From Chitinophagales bacterium (lineage in GTDB: Bacteria; Bacteroidota; Bacteroidia; Chitinophagales; Saprospiraceae), in the NCBI GenBank assembly GCA_022360175.1, contig JAKSDI010000229.1:1-50307 (forward strand): a stretch of 50,307 nt of DNA. The letters are read 5' to 3'. Shown piece by piece: positions 15,692-23,239 of this stretch. How positions within the stretch are numbered: the stretch's first letter is position 1; the number at the start of each line of letters is the position of its first letter. A program made the translations under genes and the position numbers. A model generated the notes under the pieces. The model did not search any database and was not told where the DNA came from. It saw only the letters and a list, made by a program, of their open reading frames with translations.

Positions 15692-16411
15692 TCAACTATC
15701 TTGATATCGTTCATAAACCAAACTTAGAACTACCACCACTAATAAAGAAGGTAAAAGGTTTTCCACATTAATTTCTCCTAAATTGAGAATACGAATTCCA
15801 ATAGCGATGATCAATACACCACCCACTGCTGTTAATTGAGCAATCAAGACAGGAGTAAAAAAGCGCTGCATCTGCCTCGCCAATACAGTGACTCCTCCTT
15901 GTAGAATCAGCATAGGGATGATTGAGAAAAGTACTCCAATACCATAAGTAGATGCAAAAGCGATAGATGATATCCCATCCAATGTTGACTTGATATATAA
16001 CAATTCCCTTTTCCCCTGAAGTCCTTCTTCTATAGCACCTATAATCGTCATAGAGCCTATACAGAACAATAAGAAAGCAGTGATAAGCCCTTCCGTAAAC
16101 CGGCTATCCTCCACGTTGAAGAGTTGTTTCATGCTCTCTCCCCAGGTTTCCAATAGCATATCCAGCCGCATTAGCTCTCCTAGTACTCCACCTAGAATCA
16201 AACTAAAAATGAAAACAAGTAAATATCCATTTGGCACTTTTAAAGCCATCTGGATACCTATCACGAGCGTACCCAGGCCTATAGCCTGAAAAATGATAGA
16301 TTGTACATTTTGTGGGAAAAGCTGTTGTAACCATAAGCCTATCAAGCTTCCTACGGTTACAGTAAGCATATTTATAAAAGTCCCTATGGGGAGGTGATGT
16401 GTTTTGGACAT
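15692..16411 (-). CDS. DUF554 family membrane protein
   Basis: This is a 239-residue integral membrane protein of the DUF554 (YqgA/YdfK-like) family with about seven hydrophobic helices. The start is taken at 16411 (MSKTHHLPIGTFINMLTV); a longer frame to 16483 runs into the upstream gene and is rejected. Typical segments are GTFINMLTVTVGSLIGL and FCIGSMTIIGAIEEGLQG near residues 113-130, followed by LDGISSIAFASTYGIGV. The function is unknown, though a transport role has been suggested. It starts 2 bases after the stop of the nucleotidyltransferase gene, suggesting co-transcription. Confidence 0.9.
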   Translation of the reverse strand: MSKTHHLPIGTFINMLTVTVGSLIGLWLQQLFPQNVQSIIFQAIGLGTLVIGIQMALKVPNGYLLVFIFSLILGGVLGELMRLDMLLETWGESMKQLFNVEDSRFTEGLITAFLLFCIGSMTIIGAIEEGLQGKRELLYIKSTLDGISSIAFASTYGIGVLFSIIPMLILQGGVTVLARQMQRFFTPVLIAQLTAVGGVLIIAIGIRILNLGEINVENLLPSLLVVVVLSLVYERYQDS

Positions 16412-16413
16412 AC

Positions 16414-17139
16414 TTATAAAGCTATTTGTGTCACCATGTGCTGTGCTTGCTCTAATGCTGATATTTTGCCAACATCTAGCCAAAGCGAATCATTATCCAG
16501 GAAGCCATCTATTGGATTATCCTTAGCAGCTACTAAATAGACGTCTATAATAGAAAAAAAATTTTCATCCGGCATATAATCAAACAGAGCCGGACTTACC
16601 ACATGAATGCCACTAAATGCAAACGGATGATAGTTGTTTACTGACCGTGCTATTTTCTCCTCTCCAGTCCTGGCATGCCTCCACCCTGATAGCCTCATGG
16701 ATTCATCAAAAAGCAGATAACGCGAGCTTTCTCGCTTTCTTACTACTAGTGTCGCTAGTGATTCATTAGAAAGGTGTTGCTCATATAACTGGGCCAGGGA
16801 AAGATCTGATAGGATATCAGTATTATAAATCAAAAAGGGAGCATCCTGTAAATATTTCTTTGCATACTTCAGCCCTCCTCCGGTATCCAGTAATTGACGC
16901 CGCTCATCAGAGATAATAATATTGGCGCCGAAACCATCATTGCGATCCAATACATCAATCAATTGATCTCCAAAGTGATGCACATTGACCACGATATCCT
17001 GAAAACCACATTTTATTAGCCTTCGAATGGCAATTTCTATTAAAGGTTTTCCACCAACCTCAACTAAAGCTTTAGGCTTATCGTTGGTATAAGGGCGAAG
17101 GCGAGTTCCCAGCCCTGCGGCAAATATCATTGCTTTCAT
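16414..17139 (-). CDS. Sugar-1-phosphate nucleotidyltransferase (MurU-like)
   Basis: This is a 241-residue cytoplasmic NTP-transferase. The start is at 17139 (MKAMIFAAGLGTRLRP), giving the canonical pyrophosphorylase signature GLGTRLRP followed by KPKALVEVGGKPLIE; an upstream extension to 17241 lacks family similarity. Further markers are VNVHHFGDQLIDVL near residue 53, YNTDILSDL near 105 (metal-binding Asp) and a final DVGKISALEQA. Similarity is to MurNAc-1-phosphate uridylyltransferase/mannose-1-phosphate guanylyltransferase-like proteins; the sugar is not decidable. The only APH-fold kinase nearby looks like an acyl-CoA enzyme rather than AmgK, so a MurNAc recycling role is not supported by context. 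Confidence 0.85.
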   Translation of the reverse strand: MKAMIFAAGLGTRLRPYTNDKPKALVEVGGKPLIEIAIRRLIKCGFQDIVVNVHHFGDQLIDVLDRNDGFGANIIISDERRQLLDTGGGLKYAKKYLQDAPFLIYNTDILSDLSLAQLYEQHLSNESLATLVVRKRESSRYLLFDESMRLSGWRHARTGEEKIARSVNNYHPFAFSGIHVVSPALFDYMPDENFFSIIDVYLVAAKDNPIDGFLDNDSLWLDVGKISALEQAQHMVTQIAL

Positions 17140-17249
17140 GCTGGTAAGATAGGGAGAAAATGTGAACCCTTTTATCCTGTCTAAGTACAATGGCAGCAAG
17201 AAAAGATAAATGTAACAGGACTCCTCAAGAGCCTGACTCAAGTTTTAAT

Positions 17250-17371
17250 TAAAAAGGATTAAAAAATAACTTTTCGATTTCACTGATCCTTGAGTGCTGA
17301 AAGCTTTGTTTGAAAAGAATTAGTGAAATTCAAAGTGAAAAGTTATTTTTTGATTAGTACTAAAAAGGATT
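17250..17371. repeat. Palindromic element flanked by 11-bp direct repeats
   Basis: Perfect 15-bp inverted arms lie at 17261-17275 and 17337-17351 (AAAAAATAACTTTTC and its complement), with a second inner pair, ATTTCACT/AGTGAAAT (17277-17284 and 17322-17329). The direct repeat TAAAAAGGATT lies directly before the left arm (17250-17260) and again at 17361-17371, nine bases after the right arm. This is the layout of a small transposed element with a target duplication, though the right-hand offset is imperfect. The right arm supplies the -33 region of lpxK. Confidence 0.5.
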
Positions 17372-17382
17372 TAATACATTTG
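17349..17382 (+). promoter_or_regulatory. Promoter of lpxK
   Basis: TTTG (17349-17352), a 22-base spacer and TACATTTG (17375-17382) match the Bacteroidota sigma-ABfr consensus exactly. The lpxK ATG begins only 8 bases after the -7 element, so the transcript should be leaderless or nearly so. Confidence 0.65.
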
Positions 17383-17389
17383 TTATCAA

Positions 17390-18457
17390 ATGATACAAAG
17401 CACATTAGTAAAAATATTATTAGCTCCCTTTTCCTTGTTGTATGGCATTGGCGTGAGTATTCGCAATGGCTTATATAATCGAGGCTTATTAAAAGGTGTT
17501 GAATTCAACGTACCAGTAATTTCTGTAGGAAATTTATCTGTAGGAGGAGCTGGTAAGAGTCCACATATTGAGTACTTAATCCGTTTATTAAAGGATTATA
17601 TTGATGTAGCAACATTGAGTCGTGGCTATCGTCGTAAAACGAAGGGTTTTTTAACTGTTCATACCGGTATGACCGCAGAACAGGTTGGGGATGAGCCCTT
17701 ACAGTTTAAACGAAAGTTTCCCGACATCAGGGTAACCGTATCGGAAAGCCGCACCTTTGCTATCCCCAAAATTATGATGGACAATCCAGATACGAAGGCC
17801 GTTCTTTTAGATGATGCCTTTCAACATCGCTCTGTAAAGCCAGGCTTGAATATCCTTCTTACTGAATATAGCCGCCCATTTACCAAAGATTTCCTTTTAC
17901 CTTCTGGCCGTCTTCGGGAATGGCGTTCTGCTTACGAACGAGCGGACACTATTATAGTAACGAAGTGCCCACTAAGCATTACAGAGGAGGATAAAACAAA
18001 AATGATAGAGGAGATCAATCCTTTAAGCCATCAAAAGGTATATTTTTCTTATTACGGTTATCAACAACCTTATTTTATACTAAATCCACTTTATAAGCTT
18101 GCGCTTAATAAAGAAATGGATGTTTTGCTCATATCTGCAATTGCACGTACTGATTATTTAGTTAGTTATCTCAAAGAGCAAGTTAATAGTGTCCGAGTAC
18201 GCGAGTATGAAGATCATCACTACTTTACAAAATATGATGTAGGCCAGCTCAAAGCAGATTTCGATCGTATGGAGTCTGACAAAAAGGTAATTATAACAAC
18301 CGAAAAAGACGCTATGCGCCTTGAACTCCACCGCCCTTATATCATCCAAAACAGAATGCCTATTTGGGCAATCCCGGTAGAAGTAAAATTTCACTTTGAC
18401 GAAGGCCCTCTTTTTGATGAAGATGTCCGACAGTTTTTACTCAACTTTAAAGCCTGA
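17390..18457 (+). CDS. lpxK: Tetraacyldisaccharide 4'-kinase
   Basis: LpxK phosphorylates the 4' position of the lipid A precursor at the inner face of the cytoplasmic membrane, the sixth step of the Raetz pathway. The protein has 355 residues, normal for the family, with a hydrophobic N-terminal helix (about 6-24). The P-loop lies in VGNLSVGGAGKSP (about 47-59), with LSRGYRRKTKGF near 77, GDEPLQF near 101 and LLDDAFQHR near 144. The late EKDAMRLE segment is also typical. It is followed after 2 bases by an acyltransferase gene. The call shows the organism makes a lipid A-type outer membrane. Confidence 0.95.
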   Translation: MIQSTLVKILLAPFSLLYGIGVSIRNGLYNRGLLKGVEFNVPVISVGNLSVGGAGKSPHIEYLIRLLKDYIDVATLSRGYRRKTKGFLTVHTGMTAEQVGDEPLQFKRKFPDIRVTVSESRTFAIPKIMMDNPDTKAVLLDDAFQHRSVKPGLNILLTEYSRPFTKDFLLPSGRLREWRSAYERADTIIVTKCPLSITEEDKTKMIEEINPLSHQKVYFSYYGYQQPYFILNPLYKLALNKEMDVLLISAIARTDYLVSYLKEQVNSVRVREYEDHHYFTKYDVGQLKADFDRMESDKKVIITTEKDAMRLELHRPYIIQNRMPIWAIPVEVKFHFDEGPLFDEDVRQFLLNFKA

Positions 18458-18459
18458 CT

Positions 18460-19743
18460 TTGAACCCTATACTATACTTTATTTACCAGTTTCTCAAACT
18501 GATCACTCGTATTTGTTTTGCTATTTACTACCCTAAGACGACCATTATCAATGGGGATCGGCTTCGTTTTAAAAAACCATCTATTCTGGTTTCCAATCAC
18601 CCTAACACCCTCATGGACCCCCTTAATGCGGGGAAGGAAATCCCCATGATAGTACATTTTCTTGCGAATGCAAGCTTGTTCAATGGCCGTTTTCTTAATT
18701 GGTTTTTCAATACTTTTTATTGTATCCCTATTGAACGGCCACAAGACACCAATGGTAAACCTATTAACAACCAAAACGCCTTTGCTCGTTGTGATGATTT
18801 CCTGGGGAAAGGCGGGTGTCTTTACATAGCTCCTGAAGGGGGTAGTGATATGGAACGTAAGCTGCGCCCCATTAAAACAGGTACGGCTCGTATTGCGCTG
18901 AGTGCAGAGGAAAAGCAAAACTTCCAACTAGGACTTACTATCCAAGCAGTAGGGCTGACTTATGATGCGCCTAATTATTTCCATAGCAAAGTTATTTTAA
19001 ATGCTGGCGAACCTATAAAAATAAGTGATTATCAAGAAGCCTACGAAACAGATAAGATAGCTGCTGTACGTCAATTAACTGAAGATTTAGATAAGCGCAT
19101 GCGATCGCTTATCATAGATACCAGAGATGAGGACGAAGATCAATTTGTCCATGATCTAGAAAAGCTGCTTCGCACTAGCTTTCCATTGCAAGAAGAAGCG
19201 CATTTCTATCGGACTCAGCGTCTCATTACTCAAATACGAAACTGGCATATAAATGCCCCTGATCAATACAAAGATTATAAGGAAGCAGTTAGTAATTATA
19301 TTACACGGTTAAAAAGTCATCATACTACAGATGAAGCAGTTGCTGCACCTATCCCAAACAAAGGAATTTGGTTTTTGGCTGGCATATCTAGTTTTCCTGT
19401 ATTTCTTTATGGCCTTATTAATAATGCCATCCCTACTCTACTCTCTTTATTTATAGTAAGGAAAATGAATCTGTACATTGGTTATAATACCACCGTTAAA
19501 GTATTGGCAGGCCTGGTCTTCTTTCCGGTATTTTATGGTATCCAGACCTGGATCATAGCTATGTTTACCTCTCCTCTTATTACATTGTTTTATTTTCTTA
19601 GCCTTTTCCCTACTGGATGGTTTGCCTGGTGGTGGAGTCAAAAATATAAGAAATGGCAGGCTGATAATAAAGCTCATTCAGTTAGAATGAGTTTATTGGA
19701 AGAAAGGCAACCATTATTAGAAAAGCTACAGGAATGGATATAA
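18460..19743 (+). CDS. PlsC-type 1-acyl-sn-glycerol-3-phosphate acyltransferase-like membrane protein
   Basis: This is a 427-residue acyltransferase. Motif I is NHPNTLMDP near residues 46-54 (catalytic His and Asp). A motif resembling the glycerol-phosphate-binding block, APEGGSDMERKL, lies near 127. It has hydrophobic helices at about 300-325 and 345-390, so it is membrane bound; many Bacteroidota homologues share this long C-terminal tail. The start must be the TTG at 18460, two bases after the lpxK stop, because the next in-frame Met lies after motif I. Co-transcription with lpxK suggests lipid A or phospholipid acylation, inferred from position. Confidence 0.82.
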   Translation: MNPILYFIYQFLKLITRICFAIYYPKTTIINGDRLRFKKPSILVSNHPNTLMDPLNAGKEIPMIVHFLANASLFNGRFLNWFFNTFYCIPIERPQDTNGKPINNQNAFARCDDFLGKGGCLYIAPEGGSDMERKLRPIKTGTARIALSAEEKQNFQLGLTIQAVGLTYDAPNYFHSKVILNAGEPIKISDYQEAYETDKIAAVRQLTEDLDKRMRSLIIDTRDEDEDQFVHDLEKLLRTSFPLQEEAHFYRTQRLITQIRNWHINAPDQYKDYKEAVSNYITRLKSHHTTDEAVAAPIPNKGIWFLAGISSFPVFLYGLINNAIPTLLSLFIVRKMNLYIGYNTTVKVLAGLVFFPVFYGIQTWIIAMFTSPLITLFYFLSLFPTGWFAWWWSQKYKKWQADNKAHSVRMSLLEERQPLLEKLQEWI

Positions 19744-19858
19744 ATCACTTTTCAAGAGTAAGTGTCAAGACAAATAATCAGTTAATAACTACTATTTCAT
19801 TTCATCAACTTGCCAAACTCTCTGGATTAGAGTAAAATAACTATTTTGCTCTCAAAAA

Positions 19859-20968
19859 GTGCTTAACCAGTTTTTATTAATTGCTTTTCTTTGCTGCACA
19901 TTTGTGCAAATAGCTTATTGGCTATTTATTTTTTCTCGGCTAGCATTTTATAAAAACCCTCCTATTCCTCAGGTTCTTCCTGAACCGGTATCTATTATCA
20001 TTTGCGCCAAAAATGAAGCGGAAAATTTACTAGAAAACCTTCCCTATTTTCTAAATCAAGATTATGTCGAATTTGAGGTAATTGTAGTGAATGACAATTC
20101 TTCTGATAAAACTTTAGAAATTCTTTTGGATTTTCAGAAAAAAAGTCCGAGATTGCGTGTCATTAACGTTATCGTTAATACGCCGATCGGCAAAAAGGCA
20201 GCACTAGCAAAGGGCATAGCTGCTGCTCAATTTGAAATACTTTTATTATCTGACGCTGATTGTCGCCCCTCAAGCTCCATGTGGGTGGAGCATACACAAG
20301 CATTCATTCGGGATGGGGTAGAAATCGGCTTAGGATATAGCCCTTATTTATATCGTCGTGGGGAAGGTATTCTGCTAAATGCCTTCATTCGTTTTGAGAC
20401 GGTTTATACTGCTTACCAATATTTTTCATCTGCATTAATGGGATTACCCTACATGGGAGTAGGGAGAAATTTGGCATATCGTAAAAACTTGTTTTACCAA
20501 GCAGGTGGTTTCGATAGTCATATGGATGTTGCATCCGGAGATGATGATCTTTTCATCAATCAGGTAGCAACACCAAAAAATACTAGGGTGATCCTATCAC
20601 CTACTGCATTCGTCTATTCTAAACCCAAAAGTAGTTGGAGAGGCTACTATCGCCAGAAGTCAAGGCATCTTGCTACTGGTACCCGTTATCGTACTGTTCA
20701 TCAGTGGGCTCTGGGCTTACTATCGTTCAGTCATTTCGGACACTATGTATTTGGATTTGCTTTGATCTTATTTCAGGACTTTTTAACAGTAGTATTCATT
20801 AACTATCTGGCACGGATAGCGGTAGTCTCTTTTATGTACTCCCGAACGCTGAGAAAACTACGCGATCATTCATTGGCCCCTTGGGTTCCATTGCTCGACG
20901 TACTGTATGTAGGATTCTACCTTGTGTTCGCGCCAGCCATTTTAAAAAAAACCGAGAAATGGAATTAG
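19859..20968 (+). CDS. Family 2 glycosyltransferase, membrane bound
   Basis: This is a 369-residue protein with an N-terminal membrane helix (about 3-27), a GT-A catalytic domain and C-terminal helices (about 290-360). The catalytic domain starts with VSIIICAKNEAENL near residue 43, has VVNDNSSDKT near 75 and LLSDADCRP near 125 (the DxD-type metal site). A late segment, ASGDDDLFINQVA, lies near 223. It resembles processive or single-addition GT2 enzymes of envelope polysaccharide synthesis; donor and acceptor are unknown. It starts with GTG, as no suitable ATG is present. Its last 10 bases overlap the next gene's start. Confidence 0.87.
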   Translation: MLNQFLLIAFLCCTFVQIAYWLFIFSRLAFYKNPPIPQVLPEPVSIIICAKNEAENLLENLPYFLNQDYVEFEVIVVNDNSSDKTLEILLDFQKKSPRLRVINVIVNTPIGKKAALAKGIAAAQFEILLLSDADCRPSSSMWVEHTQAFIRDGVEIGLGYSPYLYRRGEGILLNAFIRFETVYTAYQYFSSALMGLPYMGVGRNLAYRKNLFYQAGGFDSHMDVASGDDDLFINQVATPKNTRVILSPTAFVYSKPKSSWRGYYRQKSRHLATGTRYRTVHQWALGLLSFSHFGHYVFGFALILFQDFLTVVFINYLARIAVVSFMYSRTLRKLRDHSLAPWVPLLDVLYVGFYLVFAPAILKKTEKWN

Positions 20969-21612
20969 CAGTACAAACCAACTTCAATTCTGAGCGAGCA
21001 CTGGACGATTATACAGTAGTAAAAAAAGCTATTAAAGGTGACCAGCGTGCATACGCTATCCTTTTAGATCGTTACCGTAGCTCTATTTTCCACATGATGA
21101 TGAAAATGGTCAACAATCGTGAAGATGCAGATGACCTAACAATAGAAGCCTTTGGTAAAGCTTTTGCTAAACTTTCTAGCTATGCTCCCCGCTATGCTTT
21201 TAGCACCTGGCTTTTCCGTATCGCTATCAATAATGGTATTGATTATATTCGCAAGAAACGCTTACATGTACTATCAATTGATGATTCAATTGATGGAGAA
21301 AGCAACAGCGACTACTCTGGCAACCTACGATCTTCTACACTTGATCCTGAGCAATCCTATATCCGCCAACAAAGAATCGGATTGATGCGTGATATGCTAG
21401 GGCGCCTTAATGGCAAATACCGCTTAATGATTGAGTTACGTTACTTTGAAGAGCTAAGCTATGATGAAATTGCTACAGAACTAGATATTCCACTAGGTAC
21501 TGTTAAAGCACAACTTTTCAGAGCAAAAGAAATGTTACACAAATTACTAGATCAGCCTGGAGCGAGTGCCTATTTGGACTACTATAGCCAGCCTCGACAA
21601 AAAGTAGCATAA
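20959..21612 (+). CDS. RNA polymerase sigma factor, sigma-70/ECF-like
   Basis: The 217-residue protein starts at the ATG at 20959 (MELAVQTNFNSERAL). Region 2 covers about residues 25-95, with AYAILLDRYRSSIFHMMMKMV, NREDADDLTIEAFGKAF and FSTWLFRIAINNGIDYIRKK. Region 4 near residues 155-195 contains MIELRYFEELSYDEIATELD and a helix-turn-helix, IPLGTVKAQLFRAKEML. No domain 3 is present, as in ECF sigma factors. No anti-sigma gene is adjacent: the 5' neighbour overlaps by 10 bases and is a glycosyltransferase, and the 3' neighbour is convergent. Target genes are unknown; the tight coupling may mean an envelope role. Confidence 0.93.
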   Translation: MELAVQTNFNSERALDDYTVVKKAIKGDQRAYAILLDRYRSSIFHMMMKMVNNREDADDLTIEAFGKAFAKLSSYAPRYAFSTWLFRIAINNGIDYIRKKRLHVLSIDDSIDGESNSDYSGNLRSSTLDPEQSYIRQQRIGLMRDMLGRLNGKYRLMIELRYFEELSYDEIATELDIPLGTVKAQLFRAKEMLHKLLDQPGASAYLDYYSQPRQKVA

Positions 21613-21678
21613 ATTATTTATTCTAAAATCTTATTTGGAAGTTCTTTTGAAACTATTCAAATAGGAATATTAATTCCC

Positions 21679-21746
21679 AAAAACCGGGTGGGCGGCATAA
21701 TGCCGTTCCAGTTAAAATTATCCCATGAGCTGCCCATCCCGTTTTT
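21679..21746. terminator. Bidirectional terminator between the sigma factor and Rpn genes
   Basis: The arms at 21679-21696 and 21729-21746 form a long A-rich/GC-rich/T-rich stem (AAAAACCGGGTGGGC with GCCCATCCCGTTTTT) with few mismatches, usable from both strands. A smaller hairpin, CGGCATAATGCCG, lies inside the loop. It separates two convergent genes. Confidence 0.75.
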
Positions 21747-21759
21747 CTTTATTGATCAA

Positions 21760-22866
21760 TTATTCTATTCCACTATATATATTAACAATTAATTGTTGAT
21801 AGAGCGCCCATTCTTCTTCTAACATGCTAATATCAAGAAGTAATTCTTCACGTACAAAAGATATTCCTCTCTCTAAATCTCCAGAATTCATTATATCACA
21901 AAATTGATCAATCTTTTTCAAGGATATACCTGTAAAATCAGACAATTGGCCTGGTAACAACTTAGGAAAATTTAACCTTAATTTAAGTAGATTAAGAACT
22001 CTTTCCTTTTTTTGTCCCTCTTTAATACCTTTCTCTAAACCTTCTTTGATCCCTTCTTTGATTCCCTTTTGTATCCCTATTTCTAAGCCTTCCTGCCTAC
22101 CTTGTTCCAATAGCATTTCTAACGTACTCATAGTCTCAGCTTTAGTAGTAAATTCTATATTCTTTAATTCATCCATAAATTCTCGAGGAGATCTTTCAAT
22201 AACTGCCAAGAAATAAACAACTGCACTACGCAATTGCTCCTTATCTTTTAAATCAAAAATAACAGTTATATAGTTTAATATCAAGTCTGGCTGGTGTTTC
22301 AAAGCCATTGAAAGTAATAAGCTTCTGAAATAGCTCAACTGTATATCGAGCAGGCGCTCTATCGGTTCCCTTGCAATATCCTTAAATAAAAAAGTAAAAT
22401 CTGGTATATAAGTTTGTAACTTTTCGAAATGAGGATGTTTTTCAAAAAGTTGCTTTAGGGTTTGAGGCTTCCAGGCATCTTTACCATTATAAAAAACAAG
22501 AGGCACCACAGGTTCTATCTCTTGCCCATTCAGCCGAGACATTCTGTGCATCATAAGCATTACATAAAGCCCCACCTGAATAGCGACATGTTTATCAGGA
22601 GCTGATTTATGTTCAAAAAGTAGGGAAAAATAGAAATGCTTTTTTTCACTCCCTCTAAAGCGGCACCGATAAATGATATCAGACAGGAAAAGTTTGAGAT
22701 CAGGAAGTAAGCTGGATGTATTTTCTTGTCTTAAGCTGTTTAAATCGGCTATCTGTGCAATCTTTGGAAAAAAATGTTCCAGATAGGCTTTTACGTTTTC
22801 CTTATCCTCCATCATCTTACGAAAGATACGGTCATCTGGCTGAAAGACTTGTTTCTGCTTTTTCAT
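21760..22866 (-). CDS. Rpn family recombination-promoting nuclease/putative transposase
   Basis: This full-length protein of 368 residues belongs to the Transposase_31/YhgA-like group. The PD-(D/E)XK nuclease core is in the first 130 residues: an acidic start, DLKLFLSDIIYRCRF, then YFSLLFEHKSAPD (the ExK motif, near residue 90) and VPLVFYNGKDAW near 122. A helical middle is followed by an unusual run of Gly-Ile-Lys-Glu-Gly type repeats (about residues 268-295) and a C-terminal helical tail. Rpn proteins are DNA endonucleases that stimulate recombination and can act in phage defence. Its middle is nearly identical to the window's first gene, in opposite orientation. No transposon ends were found. 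Confidence 0.9.
   Translation of the reverse strand: MKKQKQVFQPDDRIFRKMMEDKENVKAYLEHFFPKIAQIADLNSLRQENTSSLLPDLKLFLSDIIYRCRFRGSEKKHFYFSLLFEHKSAPDKHVAIQVGLYVMLMMHRMSRLNGQEIEPVVPLVFYNGKDAWKPQTLKQLFEKHPHFEKLQTYIPDFTFLFKDIAREPIERLLDIQLSYFRSLLLSMALKHQPDLILNYITVIFDLKDKEQLRSAVVYFLAVIERSPREFMDELKNIEFTTKAETMSTLEMLLEQGRQEGLEIGIQKGIKEGIKEGLEKGIKEGQKKERVLNLLKLRLNFPKLLPGQLSDFTGISLKKIDQFCDIMNSGDLERGISFVREELLLDISMLEEEWALYQQLIVNIYSGIE
22052..22371 (-). repeat. Inverted near-identical repeat shared with 1-320
   Basis: This stretch of the Rpn gene is the reverse complement of 1-320 with roughly seven differences found by eye. The homology starts before the window edge and ends within the Gly/Lys/Glu repeat. 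The two copies face each other about 21.7 kb apart. Confidence 0.9.
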
Positions 22867-22956
22867 TCTTGCGCGTTAGAAAAAAGCTAATTAAAATTTT
22901 CAATCAAGATAGAAAAAAGCTCAAAAAACACAAAAAATTTCAAACATTTTATATCT

Positions 22957-23130
22957 TCATTCTCTTATTACTCTATATACAAGATATCCAATGCCAATCA
23001 AAAAGATGAGCACTAATACAACAGTCATTCCTTCATCCATCAGTTTCTCTAATGTCGGAATGAATTTGATAATGAAATATGATATTACCCCAACGAGCAG
23101 GATCATGAAGAAGATTTGCTTAACACGCAT
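22957..23130 (-). CDS. Small two-helix membrane protein, 57 residues
   Basis: This short reading frame lies in the gap between the Rpn gene and uvrA. It encodes 57 residues starting MRVKQIFFMILLVGV. A first hydrophobic helix spans about residues 6-24, a polar loop (PTLEKLMDEG) follows, and a second helix (about 35-51) ends in a basic tail, YRVIRE. The upstream minus strand has AAAGGA about 8 bases before the ATG and an exact -7 element, TAGCTTTG, at 23156-23163. The balanced hydrophobic pattern and signals make it likely real. The function is unknown, and it is divergent from uvrA. Confidence 0.65.
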   Translation of the reverse strand: MRVKQIFFMILLVGVISYFIIKFIPTLEKLMDEGMTVVLVLIFLIGIGYLVYRVIRE

Positions 23131-23155
23131 TACTAATATCCTTTTGATTATTCGG

Positions 23156-23163
23156 CAAAGCTA
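23156..23163 (-). promoter_or_regulatory. -7 element for the small membrane protein gene
   Basis: The minus strand reads TAGCTTTG, matching TAnnTTTG, 25 bases before the ATG. The -33 region is not clear. It lies back to back with the uvrA candidate element at 23185-23192. Confidence 0.42.
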
Positions 23164-23184
23164 AAATTTTCGGCTTTATTCCGC

Positions 23185-23192
23185 TAATTTTG
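23185..23192 (+). promoter_or_regulatory. -7 element for uvrA
   Basis: TAATTTTG matches TAnnTTTG and would start a transcript about 40 bases before the uvrA ATG. A second match, TACTTTTG at 23230-23237, is too close to the start codon to serve a leadered mRNA. A -33 element is not obvious. Confidence 0.42.
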
Positions 23193-23239
23193 CATCTTCT
23201 TCAACACAAATCCGCTTAAAAGGGTTAATTACTTTTGTG

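Noticed and set aside
13389-17139. AmgK/MurU peptidoglycan recycling pair (APH-fold kinase plus nucleotidyltransferase on one strand)
   Set aside because: The kinase overlaps an ACAD10/11-type dehydrogenase gene and matches LvaA/ACAD10 kinases, and it is separated from the nucleotidyltransferase by two genes.
21760-22866. Active transposon carrying the Rpn gene
   Set aside because: Despite the transposase-like family name, no terminal inverted repeats or target duplication were found around either copy.
23230-23237. TACTTTTG as the uvrA promoter -7 box
   Set aside because: It ends 3 bases before the ATG, so the transcript would start inside the coding region; TAATTTTG at 23185-23192 is better placed.
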